From: Bacteroidales bacterium
GTDB lineage: Bacteria; Bacteroidota; Bacteroidia; Bacteroidales; Prolixibacteraceae
Assembly (NCBI GenBank): GCA_015654795.1
Contig: JAATGF010000132.1
Coordinates: 1-38,850 of the forward strand
DNA: 38,850 nt
Direction of reading: 5' to 3'
Shown here: positions 9,314 through 16,900 of the stretch, one piece after another
Layout of the letters: each line of letters begins with the position of its first letter
Numbering within the stretch: position 1 is the stretch's first letter
The notes under the pieces: model-generated
What the model saw: only the letters and a program-made list of their open reading frames with translations
Told to the model about the DNA's origin: nothing
The model's database searches: none
Translations under genes and position numbers: made by a program

Positions 9314-10114
9314 TTATTCCGATAAATTGTCATTATTGAGCAGGATTCTCCCGAAAATGGAGCGGGATGGAAGATCGAGATAGGGATAGGTGACTTTAGA
9401 AAGGTAAAGGCCTTGAGCATAAACACGTACAATTGTTCTTGGGGTGACCTTCGATTTAAGGTATTGCTCGAAATCGACAACTGTAAGTTCTCCATTTCCA
9501 ATCTCAAGTAATTTCATCATGATAATCCTTATCATTCCGGCCAAAAAGCGGTTCGAGCTGATATGAAACCTTAGCCTTGAGTGATTTAAATCGGAAAAAA
9601 GTTGCGCCTCAGAAACATGACAGATTGTATGCTCATATTTTAAAGGCGATTTGCAAAAGCAGCCATAGTCGCTGTAGTTTGTTAATAAACCAACTGCCTC
9701 CCTCATTTTATCCAGATCAGGATTTGTCAGCGGATAAAACGAACTCAGACCAACAAGATAAGGATCTTTCTGAGTGTGAATATAATAGTCATAGCTTCGC
9801 TGAATGGCATCGAATCGGGCATGAGGCAGACCTTCCATTGGGATTACATCATAAACGGTGATATCGTGTGGCAGGCATTTATTCAGCCGGAAAAGCAAAT
9901 CAAACTCAAACTCCTGATCGGTATCGAAATGAAAAAAGAACTGGCTCGCGTGAACATGTGCATCAGTACGACCGCAACCTATAATTGAGATTGTCTCCTT
10001 TAAAATCTGACATAGCGTTGTCTCTATTACTTGTTGTACACTAACGATTCCCGGAAGCTTTTGCCACCCCTGGTAGTTATTCCCGTTATAAGCGATATGA
10101 AGAAAATAGCGCAA
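9314..10114 (-). CDS. truA: tRNA pseudouridine(38-40) synthase TruA
   Basis: TruA converts uridines 38-40 in the anticodon stem of tRNAs to pseudouridine in the cytosol. The 266-residue protein has the family start (RYFLHIAYNGNNYQGWQ), the catalytic loop GCGRTDAHVHA with nucleophile D51, the RSYDYYI strand (TruA RxYxY motif) and the C-terminal RFLAGMIRIIMMKLLEIG segment. Length is normal. The ATG at 10114 lies 13 bases after the MNT nucleotidyltransferase stop, so the three minus-strand genes HEPN-MNT-truA could be one transcript. It converges with the isomerase gene. Confidence 0.96.
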   Translation of the reverse strand: MRYFLHIAYNGNNYQGWQKLPGIVSVQQVIETTLCQILKETISIIGCGRTDAHVHASQFFFHFDTDQEFEFDLLFRLNKCLPHDITVYDVIPMEGLPHARFDAIQRSYDYYIHTQKDPYLVGLSSFYPLTNPDLDKMREAVGLLTNYSDYGCFCKSPLKYEHTICHVSEAQLFSDLNHSRLRFHISSNRFLAGMIRIIMMKLLEIGNGELTVVDFEQYLKSKVTPRTIVRVYAQGLYLSKVTYPYLDLPSRSIFGRILLNNDNLSE

Positions 10115-10127
10115 TAGAATCTTTGTA

Positions 10128-10433
10128 TTATATTAATTCAATACCTGTATTCTGAATTTCAAACGCAAATGGATTCTGGTTATTAAAATCCCCTTCCCAA
10201 ATTGGATGTGGCTCTATTCTTAAATCGATCGTTCTTCTTAATCGCATAAGTTCCATCTGAATTAAGAAAAAATCATCCATTTTCCCAACTACAACAGCAA
10301 TATCGATATCGCTATCATTATGTTGATTTCCTTTGACGTATGAACCAAACAAGTATGCTTTCTTCAGCTCTATACTTTCAGGAATCCTTCCAACGTAACG
10401 TTTTGCAGTATCTATAATTGACTGATTAACCAT
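10128..10433 (-). CDS. MNT-type minimal nucleotidyltransferase
   Basis: This 101-residue protein is a minimal nucleotidyltransferase of the DNA polymerase beta superfamily. It shows the full active-site signature G30-S31-X10-D42-I-D44 (GSYVKGNQHNDSDIDI) and the third-strand acidic segment TIDLRIEP. MNT proteins paired with HEPN proteins form toxin-antitoxin-like modules in which the MNT partner can modify the HEPN protein by nucleotide transfer. Its start codon overlaps the HEPN stop by one base (TAATG), indicating translational coupling. Cytosolic. Whether this pair is a functional toxin-antitoxin system is not shown by sequence alone. Confidence 0.9.
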   Translation of the reverse strand: MVNQSIIDTAKRYVGRIPESIELKKAYLFGSYVKGNQHNDSDIDIAVVVGKMDDFFLIQMELMRLRRTIDLRIEPHPIWEGDFNNQNPFAFEIQNTGIELI

Positions 10434-10813
10434 TATCTTATTGTTTCAATTTTAACAATCCATTCTGCTGAAAAATCAACTGTGCAAAGTTTATAAAAGC
10501 TTTGCTTAAAATCATCGTAACGTGCATTTATATTAAAAGTAGTTACCACATCTAACCATTCATCATATTCATCGGGCAATTCGACATCAAGTTTTTTTGC
10601 CAATCGGAGTAGATCGTAAGAGAAAAGCGGATGTTTATTTAACTTTTTAACATAGAGGGCCTTTATTAACTTTTCAATCACCAAATGCCCCATAAATAAA
10701 GCCCACGAAAACTTTTTGGTTTTAATTAAATTCTGCATAGTGGAGTAATTCCGTTCAGAAGACTCACGCCAATACAAAATTACAGCATCAATATTTTTAA
10801 TTTCGTCGTCCAT
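10433..10813 (-). CDS. HEPN domain protein (partner of MNT)
   Basis: This 126-residue all-helical protein has the HEPN pattern: WALFMGHLVIEKLIKALYVKK as the central helix, then the LLRLAKKLDVELP segment and ARYDDFK towards the end. HEPN toxins that act as RNases usually carry an R-X4-6-H motif. I find no Arg followed by His at that spacing here (the two His residues sit in MGHLV and NKHPL), so the RNase function is doubtful. It precedes and overlaps the MNT gene by one base. The divergent aldehyde dehydrogenase starts 114 bases away, so the promoter is probably in that gap. Confidence 0.82.
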   Translation of the reverse strand: MDDEIKNIDAVILYWRESSERNYSTMQNLIKTKKFSWALFMGHLVIEKLIKALYVKKLNKHPLFSYDLLRLAKKLDVELPDEYDEWLDVVTTFNINARYDDFKQSFYKLCTVDFSAEWIVKIETIR

Positions 10814-10926
10814 GCTGATTCAAAAATACAAATTTTCAGAATAGAAATCTAATTGCATTCTTCAATTCAACGACGTAAGAATAAAAGTCCGCGATTATCG
10901 TTATTTTTGATTAAAATATTTGTGCC

Positions 10927-12288
10927 ATGCAATCAGTCAATCCTTTTTCTGGCGAGGTAATCAAAAACTATCCGGAATATACTTCTAATGAAGTATATAA
11001 GATAATTGGGGCAGTTGATACAGCTTTTAAGCAATGGAAGCTGACAAATATTGATCACCGTGCCAATTTGATGAGGAATCTCCAGACCAAATTGCTTGAG
11101 AGAAAAGAATATCTGGCCGGGATTATCGTTGCGGAAATGGGTAAAGTGCTTCGCGAAGCCTTGGCAGAGATCGAAAAATGTGCCTCGGTTTGCTCGTTTT
11201 ATGCGAATAATGCGGAATCCTTTCTTCAAAATGAAGCCATCCAAACCGAAGCCTCAGAGTCGTACATTACTTACCAGCCGATCGGGACTGTTTTGGCCGT
11301 GATGCCTTGGAATTTTCCATTCTGGCAGGTTTTCAGGTTTTTAGCTCCGGCATTAATGGCTGGCAATACCGGCGTACTTAAACATGCGGGAAATGTGTCG
11401 GGTTGTGCGCTGGCAATTGAACAACTTGTCCGCGAAGCAGGTTTCCCTGAAAATGTATTCAGGACATTGATTATTGAATCCTCCAAAGTAAAGGCGGTAA
11501 TCGAAAACCCATTAATTAAAGCAGTTACGCTCACAGGAAGCACGCCGGCGGGCAGAGCAGTAGCTTCGGTTGCAGGATCAATGCTTAAAAAATCGGTACT
11601 CGAACTTGGTGGCAGCGATCCATACCTGATTTTGGAAGATGCTGATATTAAAACGGCTGCACAATTATGTGTGACCGGTCGCCTGATAAATGCAGGGCAA
11701 AGTTGCATCGGCGCCAAGAGATTTATTGCTTCCGACAAAATATACGATGCATTCGAAGCCGAATTTGTAAGATTAATGAGCCAGGCCACTTACGGCAATC
11801 CGCTCAACCCGCAAACGACAATTGGCCCGCTGGCAAGGCTGGATTTGCGCGACGAATTGCATGAGCAGGTGGAAAAAAGCCGTGAAATGGGGGCAGTTGT
11901 TTTGCTTGGCGGATTTATTCCTAAAGGAAAAGCTCCGCTTTACCCTCCTACTGTTTTAGCAAATGTCGTTCCGGGAATGCCGGCTTACCATGAAGAATTG
12001 TTTGGGCCGGTAGCTGTATTGTTCCGGTTTAAAACTGAAGCAGAAGCAATTAGAATTGCGAACGACACAACGTTTGGTTTGGGTGCCGCTGTTTTTACTT
12101 CCGATATAATAAAAGGTAAAAAATTTGCAGAGAAAGGCCTTGAGGCGGGTTGTGTATTTGTAAACGATTTTGTAAAATCAGATCCGAGGCTTCCGTTTGG
12201 CGGAATAAAGGAAAGTGGCTATGGCCGTGAATTATCATCTGTTGGCATCCGCGAATTTGTGAACATTAAGACAATTGTTGTAAAATAA
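10927..12288 (+). CDS. NAD(P)-dependent succinate-semialdehyde-type dehydrogenase
   Basis: This 453-residue cytosolic aldehyde dehydrogenase oxidises an aldehyde to the acid with NAD(P). It starts with the SSADH-like VNPFSGEVI. The cofactor region has PWNFPFWQ and TGSTPAGR, the general base is E226 in LELGGSDPY, and the catalytic nucleophile is C260 in NAGQSCIGAKRF. EELFGPVAVLF and PFGGIKESGYGRELS close the active site. The short length and sequence style match the Sad/YneI succinate-semialdehyde dehydrogenase group rather than the longer GabD. Between sugar-degradation genes, lactaldehyde oxidation (a product of deoxy-sugar breakdown) is an alternative. The 237 bases to the GH78 gene contain only a weak reading frame. 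Confidence 0.88.
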   Translation: MQSVNPFSGEVIKNYPEYTSNEVYKIIGAVDTAFKQWKLTNIDHRANLMRNLQTKLLERKEYLAGIIVAEMGKVLREALAEIEKCASVCSFYANNAESFLQNEAIQTEASESYITYQPIGTVLAVMPWNFPFWQVFRFLAPALMAGNTGVLKHAGNVSGCALAIEQLVREAGFPENVFRTLIIESSKVKAVIENPLIKAVTLTGSTPAGRAVASVAGSMLKKSVLELGGSDPYLILEDADIKTAAQLCVTGRLINAGQSCIGAKRFIASDKIYDAFEAEFVRLMSQATYGNPLNPQTTIGPLARLDLRDELHEQVEKSREMGAVVLLGGFIPKGKAPLYPPTVLANVVPGMPAYHEELFGPVAVLFRFKTEAEAIRIANDTTFGLGAAVFTSDIIKGKKFAEKGLEAGCVFVNDFVKSDPRLPFGGIKESGYGRELSSVGIREFVNIKTIVVK

Positions 12289-12525
12289 TTCGTCCAGATC
12301 GTTTAAATTAATTGTCAGTTTGTGCAAGACTATTTTGGATTTTAGAACTAATTTTGGAAATTATCATTTCGATATTAAATCATAAATGCAGCGCTGTAGA
12401 TCAAACAAATAGGAGAGATTGGGAAGATATTTCAGATAAAGTAAACTTTCCCAAAGATGTGCACTACAGAACCGCCTTTAAAATATCAAATGATGCGTTC
12501 AGTAAATTAATCCAACTAAACTAAA

Positions 12526-15336
12526 ATGATCCAACTAAAATACATATTGGCTTTCACTGCCATTTCATTAACATTCAATACGTTTGCCCGAGATCTAATT
12601 TTCGTTGCAAATATCAGATGCGAATCGAGGATAAACCCTGTTGGAATTGAGGTGGAGCATCCCCGTTTTAGCTGGATAATCAAATCAAACGAAAGAGACA
12701 TACAACAGTCTGCTTATCAAATTCTTGTAGCCGATAGCCCTCAAAAGCTTAAAAAAAATATTGGCAATATCTGGGATTCGAAAGTTGTAAAATCCGACCG
12801 CTCGATTCAGGTAGAATATTCAGGGACTCCCTTAATTTCCGAGAAGAAATATTATTGGAAAGTTAAAATCTACAATCAGGATGGAAAAGCGACTGCCTGG
12901 AGTAAACCTGCCACCTGGCAAATGGGACTTTTATCGGTAAACGATTGGGATAAAGCAATGTGGATTGGATTTGAAAACCTGCCCGATTCAATGAAAGTTG
13001 TGCCTGGAATTCACGGGAATGGTGATCAGCTTGGAAATAAAGCTATCAAACGAAGCATTGTCCCGCTTTTCAGAAAAGAGTTCTCAGTTGAAAATAAAAT
13101 CAAAAGCGCCACGCTTTATATCAGTGGATTAGGCCATTATGAAGCAACTATTAACGGACAAAAAGTTGGACAAAGCTTTCTGGCTCCTGGATGGACTAAT
13201 TATGATAAGGTTTGTCTTTATAACAGTTACGATATTACAAATCAGTTAAATCAGGGTGAAAATGCCATTGGTGTAATCGTTGGAAACGGATTTTATAACA
13301 TCAACCGCGAAAGATATCGTAAATTGGTCATTACTTACGGCTATCCTAAAATGATCAGTAAATTGAAGATTGATTACGAAGATGGGACCTCCGCTGCAAT
13401 CGTTTCGGGGACAGACTGGAAATGTTCTCCCTCACCAATTGTTTACTCAAGTATTTATGGTGGTGAAGATTATGATGCAACGCTTGAGCAAAAGGGTTGG
13501 GATCAGCCGGGATTCGATGACTCAAAATGGAAAATGGCGCTTCCGGTATCCCCTCCATTAGGGAAATTAATGGCTGAGACTGATTTGCCGGTTACAATAC
13601 GGGAAGTTATCAAAGTAAAGAATACTGAACAAACCGAAGAAGGGAAATACCTCTGCGATTTTGGTCAGAATTGTTCTGGAATTGTAGAACTAAAGGTTAA
13701 CGGGAAAAAAGGATCTGTGATAAAAATGACCCCGGGAGAATTGATTACCAAGGATAAAAAGATCAACCAGAATGCTTCGGGAGGCCCTTATTATTATTCC
13801 TATACACTAAAAGGAGATGGCGTTGAGGTTTGGAGGCCGCGGTTCACCTATTACGGATTCAGGTATGTGATTGTGGAAGGCGCTGCGCCTGAATCAGAAA
13901 AACAAAGCACTGAAACTCCGAAAATTATTGATTTGCAACTTCTCCACACATCCAATTCGGCACCCAAAATAGGCGAATTCGAATGTTCGAATCAGCTTTT
14001 TAATCAGATTTACACATTGATTGACTGGGCAGTGAAAAGTAATCTTCAAAGTATTGCTACTGATTGTCCGCACCGCGAAAAGCTTGGTTGGCTCGAACAA
14101 ACTTATTTGATGGGAGCTTCAATGCATTATAACTATAATCTATATTCGCTTTATAGAAAGATTGTGCGGGATATGATTGATGCCCAGACTCTTATTGGAT
14201 TAATCCCCGATATCGCACCGGAATATGTTCCGTTTGAGGAAGGGTTTCGTGATTCCCCTGAATGGGGAAGCGCAGGTGTAATTCTGCCATGGATGATCTG
14301 GCAATGGTATGGCGATCAATCTATTATCGAAGAAGCAATGCCGATGATGAAGAAATATGTTGCATTTCTTGGAACAAAAGCTGATAATCATATCCTTTCG
14401 CATGGTTTGGGCGATTGGTTCGATTATGGCCCGAATACACCGGGTGAGGCACAATTAACGCCTAAAGCACTGACTGCCACAGCCATATATTATTACGACA
14501 TTCTTTTGCTTTCGAAAATGATGGCGCTTACCAATAATAAAGAAGATTCCGAAAAAATGGCCCTTCTTGCCGGAGAAGTAAAAAATGCTTTCAATACGAA
14601 ATTCTTTAACAATAATACCAAAGTTTACTCAACCGGAAGCCAGACGGCCATGTCAATGCCTCTGTGTGTTGGTTTAGTCAATGAAAATGAGCGTGCAGCC
14701 GTTTTTAAAAATATGACTGATTCGATTATCAGCTCCGGGAAATCATTAACTGCCGGCGATATTGGCTTCCATTTTTTAGTAAAGGCACTTGAGGAAGACG
14801 GTGGTTCGCAATTATTATTCGACATGAATTTTCGGAATGATGTGCCTGGCTATGGTTTCCAACTGAAAAAAGGGGCAACTGCTCTGACAGAATCATGGCC
14901 TGCACTCGAAGAGGTTTCGAATAACCATTTAATGCTCGGCCACATTATGGAGTGGTTTTACACAGGTCTTGGCGGAATCAAACAGGAAGAAAGTAGCGTC
15001 GCATTTCAAAATATCATTATCCGTCCCGAAATCGTTGGCGACATAAACTGGGTAAAATCTAATTATCAATCACCTTATGGTTTAATCAAAAGTGAATGGA
15101 AAAAAGAGAATAACATTTTGGAGATGAAGGTCGAGATCCCGGCAAATACATCTGCAACGATCTATTTACCAACAAATAATAAAACTTCCATATTAGAGAA
15201 TGGTAAGAAAATAGTGATTTCAAATACCGCAGCAGGAAAGTATTTCTGTAAGGTCGGATCCGGAAGTTATATTTATAATATGACGGTTCAAGAACCCGTA
15301 GAGACAAGGCATGCCTTGTCTCGCTCTGAAACATAA
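12526..15336 (+). CDS. GH78 alpha-L-rhamnosidase
   Basis: This 936-residue exported enzyme hydrolyses terminal alpha-L-rhamnosides. Order: signal peptide (1-22, ending NTFA), fibronectin-like N-terminal domain (LIFVANIRCESRINPVGIE), beta-sandwich rhamnosidase N domain (GLGHYEATINGQKVG), six-hairpin (alpha/alpha)6 catalytic domain, and C-terminal domain. Active-site signatures are TDCPHREKLGWLEQ (from T512), DSPEWGSAG (from D576) and GLGDWFDYG (627-635, D630). The likely general acid and base are among these Asp/Glu residues. The last dozen codons (about VETRHALSRSET) are read through a 22-bp palindromic repeat, so the C terminus has probably been extended by a repeat insertion. An 11-base direct repeat (ATCCAACTAAA) flanks the start. 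It is a second rhamnosidase family beside GH106. Confidence 0.94.
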   Translation: MIQLKYILAFTAISLTFNTFARDLIFVANIRCESRINPVGIEVEHPRFSWIIKSNERDIQQSAYQILVADSPQKLKKNIGNIWDSKVVKSDRSIQVEYSGTPLISEKKYYWKVKIYNQDGKATAWSKPATWQMGLLSVNDWDKAMWIGFENLPDSMKVVPGIHGNGDQLGNKAIKRSIVPLFRKEFSVENKIKSATLYISGLGHYEATINGQKVGQSFLAPGWTNYDKVCLYNSYDITNQLNQGENAIGVIVGNGFYNINRERYRKLVITYGYPKMISKLKIDYEDGTSAAIVSGTDWKCSPSPIVYSSIYGGEDYDATLEQKGWDQPGFDDSKWKMALPVSPPLGKLMAETDLPVTIREVIKVKNTEQTEEGKYLCDFGQNCSGIVELKVNGKKGSVIKMTPGELITKDKKINQNASGGPYYYSYTLKGDGVEVWRPRFTYYGFRYVIVEGAAPESEKQSTETPKIIDLQLLHTSNSAPKIGEFECSNQLFNQIYTLIDWAVKSNLQSIATDCPHREKLGWLEQTYLMGASMHYNYNLYSLYRKIVRDMIDAQTLIGLIPDIAPEYVPFEEGFRDSPEWGSAGVILPWMIWQWYGDQSIIEEAMPMMKKYVAFLGTKADNHILSHGLGDWFDYGPNTPGEAQLTPKALTATAIYYYDILLLSKMMALTNNKEDSEKMALLAGEVKNAFNTKFFNNNTKVYSTGSQTAMSMPLCVGLVNENERAAVFKNMTDSIISSGKSLTAGDIGFHFLVKALEEDGGSQLLFDMNFRNDVPGYGFQLKKGATALTESWPALEEVSNNHLMLGHIMEWFYTGLGGIKQEESSVAFQNIIIRPEIVGDINWVKSNYQSPYGLIKSEWKKENNILEMKVEIPANTSATIYLPTNNKTSILENGKKIVISNTAAGKYFCKVGSGSYIYNMTVQEPVETRHALSRSET
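15301..15322. repeat. Perfect 22-bp palindrome at the end of the GH78 gene
   Basis: The sequence GAGACAAGGCA and its exact reverse complement meet at a central GCATGC, making an uninterrupted 22-bp palindrome (11-bp arms). It lies inside the last codons of the GH78 gene and, with the preceding GTA, resembles the GTAGAGAC-type REP palindromes common in Bacteroidota intergenic DNA. It could also act in RNA as a hairpin that slows exonucleases or ends transcription, though no T-run follows. Confidence 0.75.
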
Positions 15337-15341
15337 TTTGT

Positions 15342-15409
15342 AATCCCGTATGTATGGGATTCATAATTCAATGACATTAAATAGCTGTTTAAAATCCCGT
15401 GAGGGATTT
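15342..15409. repeat. Two short dyads with AATCCC arms
   Basis: Two inverted repeats follow the GH78 stop: AATCCC-GTATGTAT-GGGATT (15342-15361) and AAATCCC-GTGA-GGGATTT (15392-15409). They share the AATCCC/GGGATT arm and sit 30 bases apart, so they are probably two diverged copies of one REP-like unit. Neither is followed by a T-run. Together with the 22-bp palindrome they form a repeat cluster in the spacer between the GH78 and VOC genes. Confidence 0.6.
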
Positions 15410-15451
15410 GATATAGGTAGAAGTTTCATAATCTGTATTTCCGGACCTCTG

Positions 15452-15520
15452 TGAAACCGGCATCCATGTTCAAGTTCATTTTATTATGCATTCTTAAATA
15501 TCTTCCCCCGGAATTTTGTC
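15452..15520 (+). repeat. About 70-bp dispersed repeat, plus-strand copy
   Basis: This block (GAAACCGGCATCCATGTTCAA ... ATTATGCATTCTTAAATATCT ... CCCCCGGAATTT.GTC) recurs on the minus strand at 38382-38451 with only a handful of mismatches, clustered around the GTTCATTTT stretch. It contains no ORF. The spacer continues to 15665 as AT-rich DNA in which I see nothing else. Confidence 0.85.
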
Positions 15521-15665
15521 GTACACCCATTCTAACGTTCAGCAATGAATTATTAAGAATAATGCCTATGTAATTATAATTATCGATGACAATTATTACT
15601 CCTAATTACCAACTCAAATGGAGAGTTTGCATCTACTAAAATCTATTCTGTGATATAAATTATAA

Positions 15666-15699
15666 AAGAGGTTATTTTGTCCTTAAGAGACAGCCTCTT
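15666..15699 (-). terminator. Terminator-like hairpin after the VOC gene
   Basis: Read on the minus strand, AAGAGG pairs with CCTCTT and an inner TGTC pairs with GACA, followed by TTTTATAA. It lies 13 bases past the stop of the VOC gene, where an intrinsic terminator is expected. The inner part of the stem is imperfect. Confidence 0.55.
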
Positions 15700-15711
15700 C
15701 TATAATCAGAA

Positions 15712-16095
15712 TCATTTCCCCGAGTGTAAGGCTACTTTATTTCCCTCTGTGTCAATAAAAAATGCCATATAACCAATCTCGTCAGTAATTAAAGTTTTCG
15801 GCATCACAACCTTACCTCCTGCTTTTTCAACCTTACCAAGTGCCAGCGCAAGATCCGGATTTCCATTCAGATAAATTACGGCTCCCTCTGCGCTTGGTTT
15901 ATACATTTCGTGCTGTACCAATCCTCCCCCAACATTAGTTGACATATCTTCAGTAGGGAAAAAAGCCATCAGCATCCCATTCATATCCATTTGTGGCATC
16001 TCGATATCAAAAATCGTCTCATAGAATTTCTTAGCCCTACCGATATCATTTACAGCAATTTCAAACCAGTTCAGTGCATTTTCTGTTGATTTCAT
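15712..16095 (-). CDS. VOC/glyoxalase family protein
   Basis: This 127-residue cytosolic protein has two beta-alpha-beta-beta-beta modules of the vicinal-oxygen-chelate fold: ENALNWFEIAVNDIGRAKKFYETIF at the start and MPKTLITDEIGYMAFFIDTEGNKVALHS at the end. This is the COG3324-like group, whose members bind metals or small molecules; the specific reaction is unknown. Metal ligands are not obvious: glyoxalase-like positions hold E12 and E117 (approximate). It is a single gene on the minus strand with a terminator-like hairpin 13 bases downstream. Upstream (16096-16230) is AT-rich DNA with a short tandem duplication of AGTCGGTTTTT. Confidence 0.85.
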   Translation of the reverse strand: MKSTENALNWFEIAVNDIGRAKKFYETIFDIEMPQMDMNGMLMAFFPTEDMSTNVGGGLVQHEMYKPSAEGAVIYLNGNPDLALALGKVEKAGGKVVMPKTLITDEIGYMAFFIDTEGNKVALHSGK

Positions 16096-16230
16096 TTTGT
16101 TTATAATTTAAAGGTGAATACTGAAATTTGTAGACTTCAAGATTCTCTTAAACGTATTTCACCCGAATATAGTTTTAAAATCAGTCGGTTTTTTTATGGT
16201 AGTCGGTTTTTCTATAATTAATGACCAATT

Positions 16231-16640
16231 AAGTAATGGGAATAAATAAATGTCGTCTTTTGCCAATATGGGATTTGGGGACTTTCGAAGTACAGTGCAC
16301 TTTAATACATGTCCATCATAATTGAAATAAATAGTCAAGATGGGTTTCGTCCATGTTTGGTTGTTATTTGGTTCTTGTTTGATTCATGTTTGGTTCTTGT
16401 TTGATTCATGTTTGATTCATGTTTGGTTCTTGTTTGATTCTTGTTTGGTCCATATCGAGTCTATACCTTTTAATGACGGCGAAGCCAATGACCTTTTTAA
16501 TGACTTCTTTCAATGACTTTTTCAATGACGGCGAAGCCAATGACCTTTTCAGTGACTTTTTAATGATACCCATCGCCTTTTCGCTCCATCTCCCTTTCCC
16601 ACTTTTGTAAATACGACATTATTTTATTCATCTTACTTAC
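16231..16640 (+). repeat. Modular intergenic repeat, copy B
   Basis: This complete-looking copy has: the 5' block from AAGTAATGGGAATAAATAAA through GTACAGTGCACTTTAATACA and ATAATTGAAATAAA (16231-16345); an 11-bp-period array (16354-16452); the anchor GTCCATATCGAGTCT; the AATGAC array with two GGCGAAGCC units (16478, 16530); the C-rich tail CCATCGCCTTTTCGCTCCAT; and the end block TTTTGTAAATACGACATTAT. It lies between the VOC gene and the redox operon, in the same orientation as copies A, C and D. Confidence 0.9.
16354..16452 (+). repeat. Nine-unit 11-bp tandem array inside copy B
   Basis: Ninety-nine bases divide exactly into nine 11-bp units of the form RTTTGRTTSWT (for example GTTTGGTTCTT and GTTTGATTCAT). 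A TTT step recurs every 11 bases, close to one helical turn, so the DNA could be intrinsically bent. Copies A and C have shorter arrays with the same period and more variable units (CTCTATGTTTG, ATTCTTGTTTG). Confidence 0.9.
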
Positions 16641-16757
16641 ATACGAATCTGGAGGCATATTCGTGATTTTGCTTACTTACTCAACATGTGTATAGAAAAT
16701 AAACACACCATATACTTTACTAATATACAGCCATATAATCACGCAACAATTTATTAG

Positions 16758-16774
16758 TGTTGAAATAATCAACA
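16758..16774. promoter_or_regulatory. Candidate upstream activator dyad for the redox operon
   Basis: TGTTGA-AATAA-TCAACA is a perfect 6-bp dyad spanning 17 bases, centred about 85-90 bases upstream of the candidate -24 box. That size and distance suit a binding site for an NtrC-type activator such as the response regulator encoded downstream. A degenerate related site (TCAACATGTGTA) occurs near 16681-16692. The assignment rests on position and symmetry only. Confidence 0.35.
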
Positions 16775-16850
16775 TTTGCCTTGCATATAAACTAAACACA
16801 CATTAACATACATCGTTGATCCACTGTCATTTATAACTCACCTTACCCTT

Positions 16851-16866
16851 TGGCATCATAATTGAA
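16851..16866 (+). promoter_or_regulatory. Candidate sigma-54 (-24/-12) promoter
   Basis: TGGCATCATAATTGAA matches the sigma-54 consensus TGGCAC-N5-TTGCW with the correct spacing. The -24 GG is intact and the -12 box is TTGA instead of TTGC. It lies 34 bases before the ATG of the first redox-operon gene, so transcription would begin near 16877. The operon is followed by a sigma-54-dependent activator gene, which makes the match more believable. Confidence 0.55.
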
Positions 16867-16900
16867 AGTGTTTAATTATCATTATTTAAAGGTAAAAATC

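Noticed and set aside
12312..12524. Seventy-residue reading frame before the GH78 gene
   Set aside because: The second half looks slightly protein-like (WEDISDKVNFPKDVHYRT), so it could be a gene remnant, but no family or start signal supports it.
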